From NCBI GenBank assembly GCA_002334915.1, contig DDCQ01000063.1, forward strand, positions 10,135 to 16,317: a DNA stretch of 6,183 nt. Direction: 5' to 3'. A model generated the notes under the pieces. It saw only the letters and a list, made by a program, of their open reading frames with translations, was not told the origin of the DNA and did not search any database. Position numbers and translations under genes: made by a program. Shown here in pieces: positions 6,037 through 6,183 of this stretch. The DNA is from Porticoccaceae bacterium UBA2002 (GTDB lineage: Bacteria > Pseudomonadota > Gammaproteobacteria > Pseudomonadales > Porticoccaceae). Position 1 is the stretch's first letter. Every line of letters starts with the position of its first letter.

Positions 6037-6163
6037 GCTCTCTGCTTAAGGACGGCAGTATCGTCCTCGCGGGATGATTCGTCGCGTTGCGACTCACCCC
6101 TTCGGGGCCGCCCTAGAGGGCGTTCAAATTTGCTTCGCAAATTTAGTGAACCGGGGCTTAACT
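6037..6163 (-). other. Stem-loop-rich non-coding element (possible small RNA, 3' UTR or palindromic repeat)
   Basis: Four hairpins stand in series here, with the terminator hairpin making a fifth: AGGACG/CGTCCT (6049-6054 with 6062-6067); GTCGC/GCGAC (6081-6085 with 6089-6093, loop GTT); CCCC/GGGG (6097-6100 with 6104-6107), directly followed by CGCCC/GGGCG (6109-6113 with 6118-6122); and the long stem at 6122-6151. Read leftward the string ends in the intrinsic terminator, as a small RNA or a structured 3' end would. No conserved protein is apparent in the frames examined. Strand is inferred from the terminator only. Confidence 0.5.
6122..6151. repeat. Long imperfect inverted repeat with a GAA/TTC triloop
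   Basis: GTTCA (6122-6126) pairs with TGAAC (6147-6151), and AATTTGC (6127-6133) with GCAAATT (6137-6143), leaving a 3-nt bulge TAG (6144-6146) and a TTC loop. That is 12 bp of stem. On the minus strand the apex reads GCGAAGC, known as an exceptionally stable single-stranded DNA mini-hairpin. The neighbouring CCCC/GGGG hairpin has the same GAA loop on that strand. Confidence 0.75.
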
Positions 6164-6183
6164 CACTCCCACTAATCTCCGGC

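Larger units (their letters stand above)
6002..6183. repeat. Direct repeat AATCTCCGGC bounding the structured block (period 172 bp)
   Basis: The 10-mer AATCTCCGGC occurs at 6002-6011 and again at 6174-6183, the last bases of the window, enclosing all of the hairpins. It may be the edge of a tandem repeat whose next unit lies outside the window, a duplication flanking an inserted element, or chance. The flanking bases differ (A before the first copy, T before the second). Confidence 0.5.

Noticed and set aside
5760..6140. A 126-codon open frame on the minus strand running through the hairpin block into the acyl-CoA synthetase gene
   Set aside because: Most of it is antisense to the synthetase and the rest lies in stem-loops. 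The arginine-rich N-terminus reflects the repeat sequence, and no ribosome site or conserved motif is visible.
6157..6163. GCTTAAC, matching the RYYYAAC core of integron attC sites
   Set aside because: A single degenerate 7-mer is expected by chance. No paired GTTRRRY site at the right spacing is visible inside the window and no integrase or cassette array is present.
6002..6183. tRNA, or CRISPR repeat, as an explanation for the hairpin block
   Set aside because: No cloverleaf with a TTCRANY T-loop and CCA-proximal acceptor pairing could be assembled, and there is no regular repeat-spacer spacing; the hairpins differ in sequence.

Overview
The window reads as ordinary chromosomal DNA from a marine-type gammaproteobacterium of roughly 50% GC. 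That placement is an inference from the gene set (DUF2855 protein, FMN nitronate monooxygenase-like enzyme, Rieske oxygenase, FAA1-type acyl-CoA synthetase) and from clean Shine-Dalgarno sites ahead of several genes. No rRNA, tRNA, CRISPR array, phage gene or transposase is visible.

Layout from left to right: (1) the N-terminal 318 codons of a DUF2855-family protein on the minus strand, cut by the left edge; (2) a 191-bp divergent intergenic region with several inverted repeats and candidate promoters; (3) a secreted, TPR-like protein on the plus strand; (4) an FMN-dependent nitronate monooxygenase-like oxidoreductase on the minus strand, converging on the TPR gene with only 18 bp between them; (5) a 172-bp gap with AT-rich palindromes; (6) a Rieske [2Fe-2S] / mononuclear iron oxygenase alpha subunit on the minus strand; (7) a 175-bp divergent promoter region; (8) an acyl-CoA synthetase on the plus strand; (9) a 193-bp non-coding tail packed with stem-loops, a terminator pointing leftward, and a 10-bp direct repeat bounding the block.

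The Rieske oxygenase and the acyl-CoA synthetase are divergently transcribed from a shared control region, and the flavin oxidoreductase lies downstream of the Rieske gene on the same strand. A plausible but unproven reading is a small catabolic locus: ring or side-chain oxygenation, CoA activation of a carboxylic acid, and a flavin-dependent oxidation or reduction. No reductase or ferredoxin partner for the Rieske protein is in the window, and the substrate cannot be read from sequence.

The least explained part is the right-hand edge. Read on the minus strand, it could encode an RNA of about 170 nt with five stem-loops ending in a good intrinsic terminator. It could equally be a repeated palindromic element, or the 3' untranslated region of a gene lying to the right.
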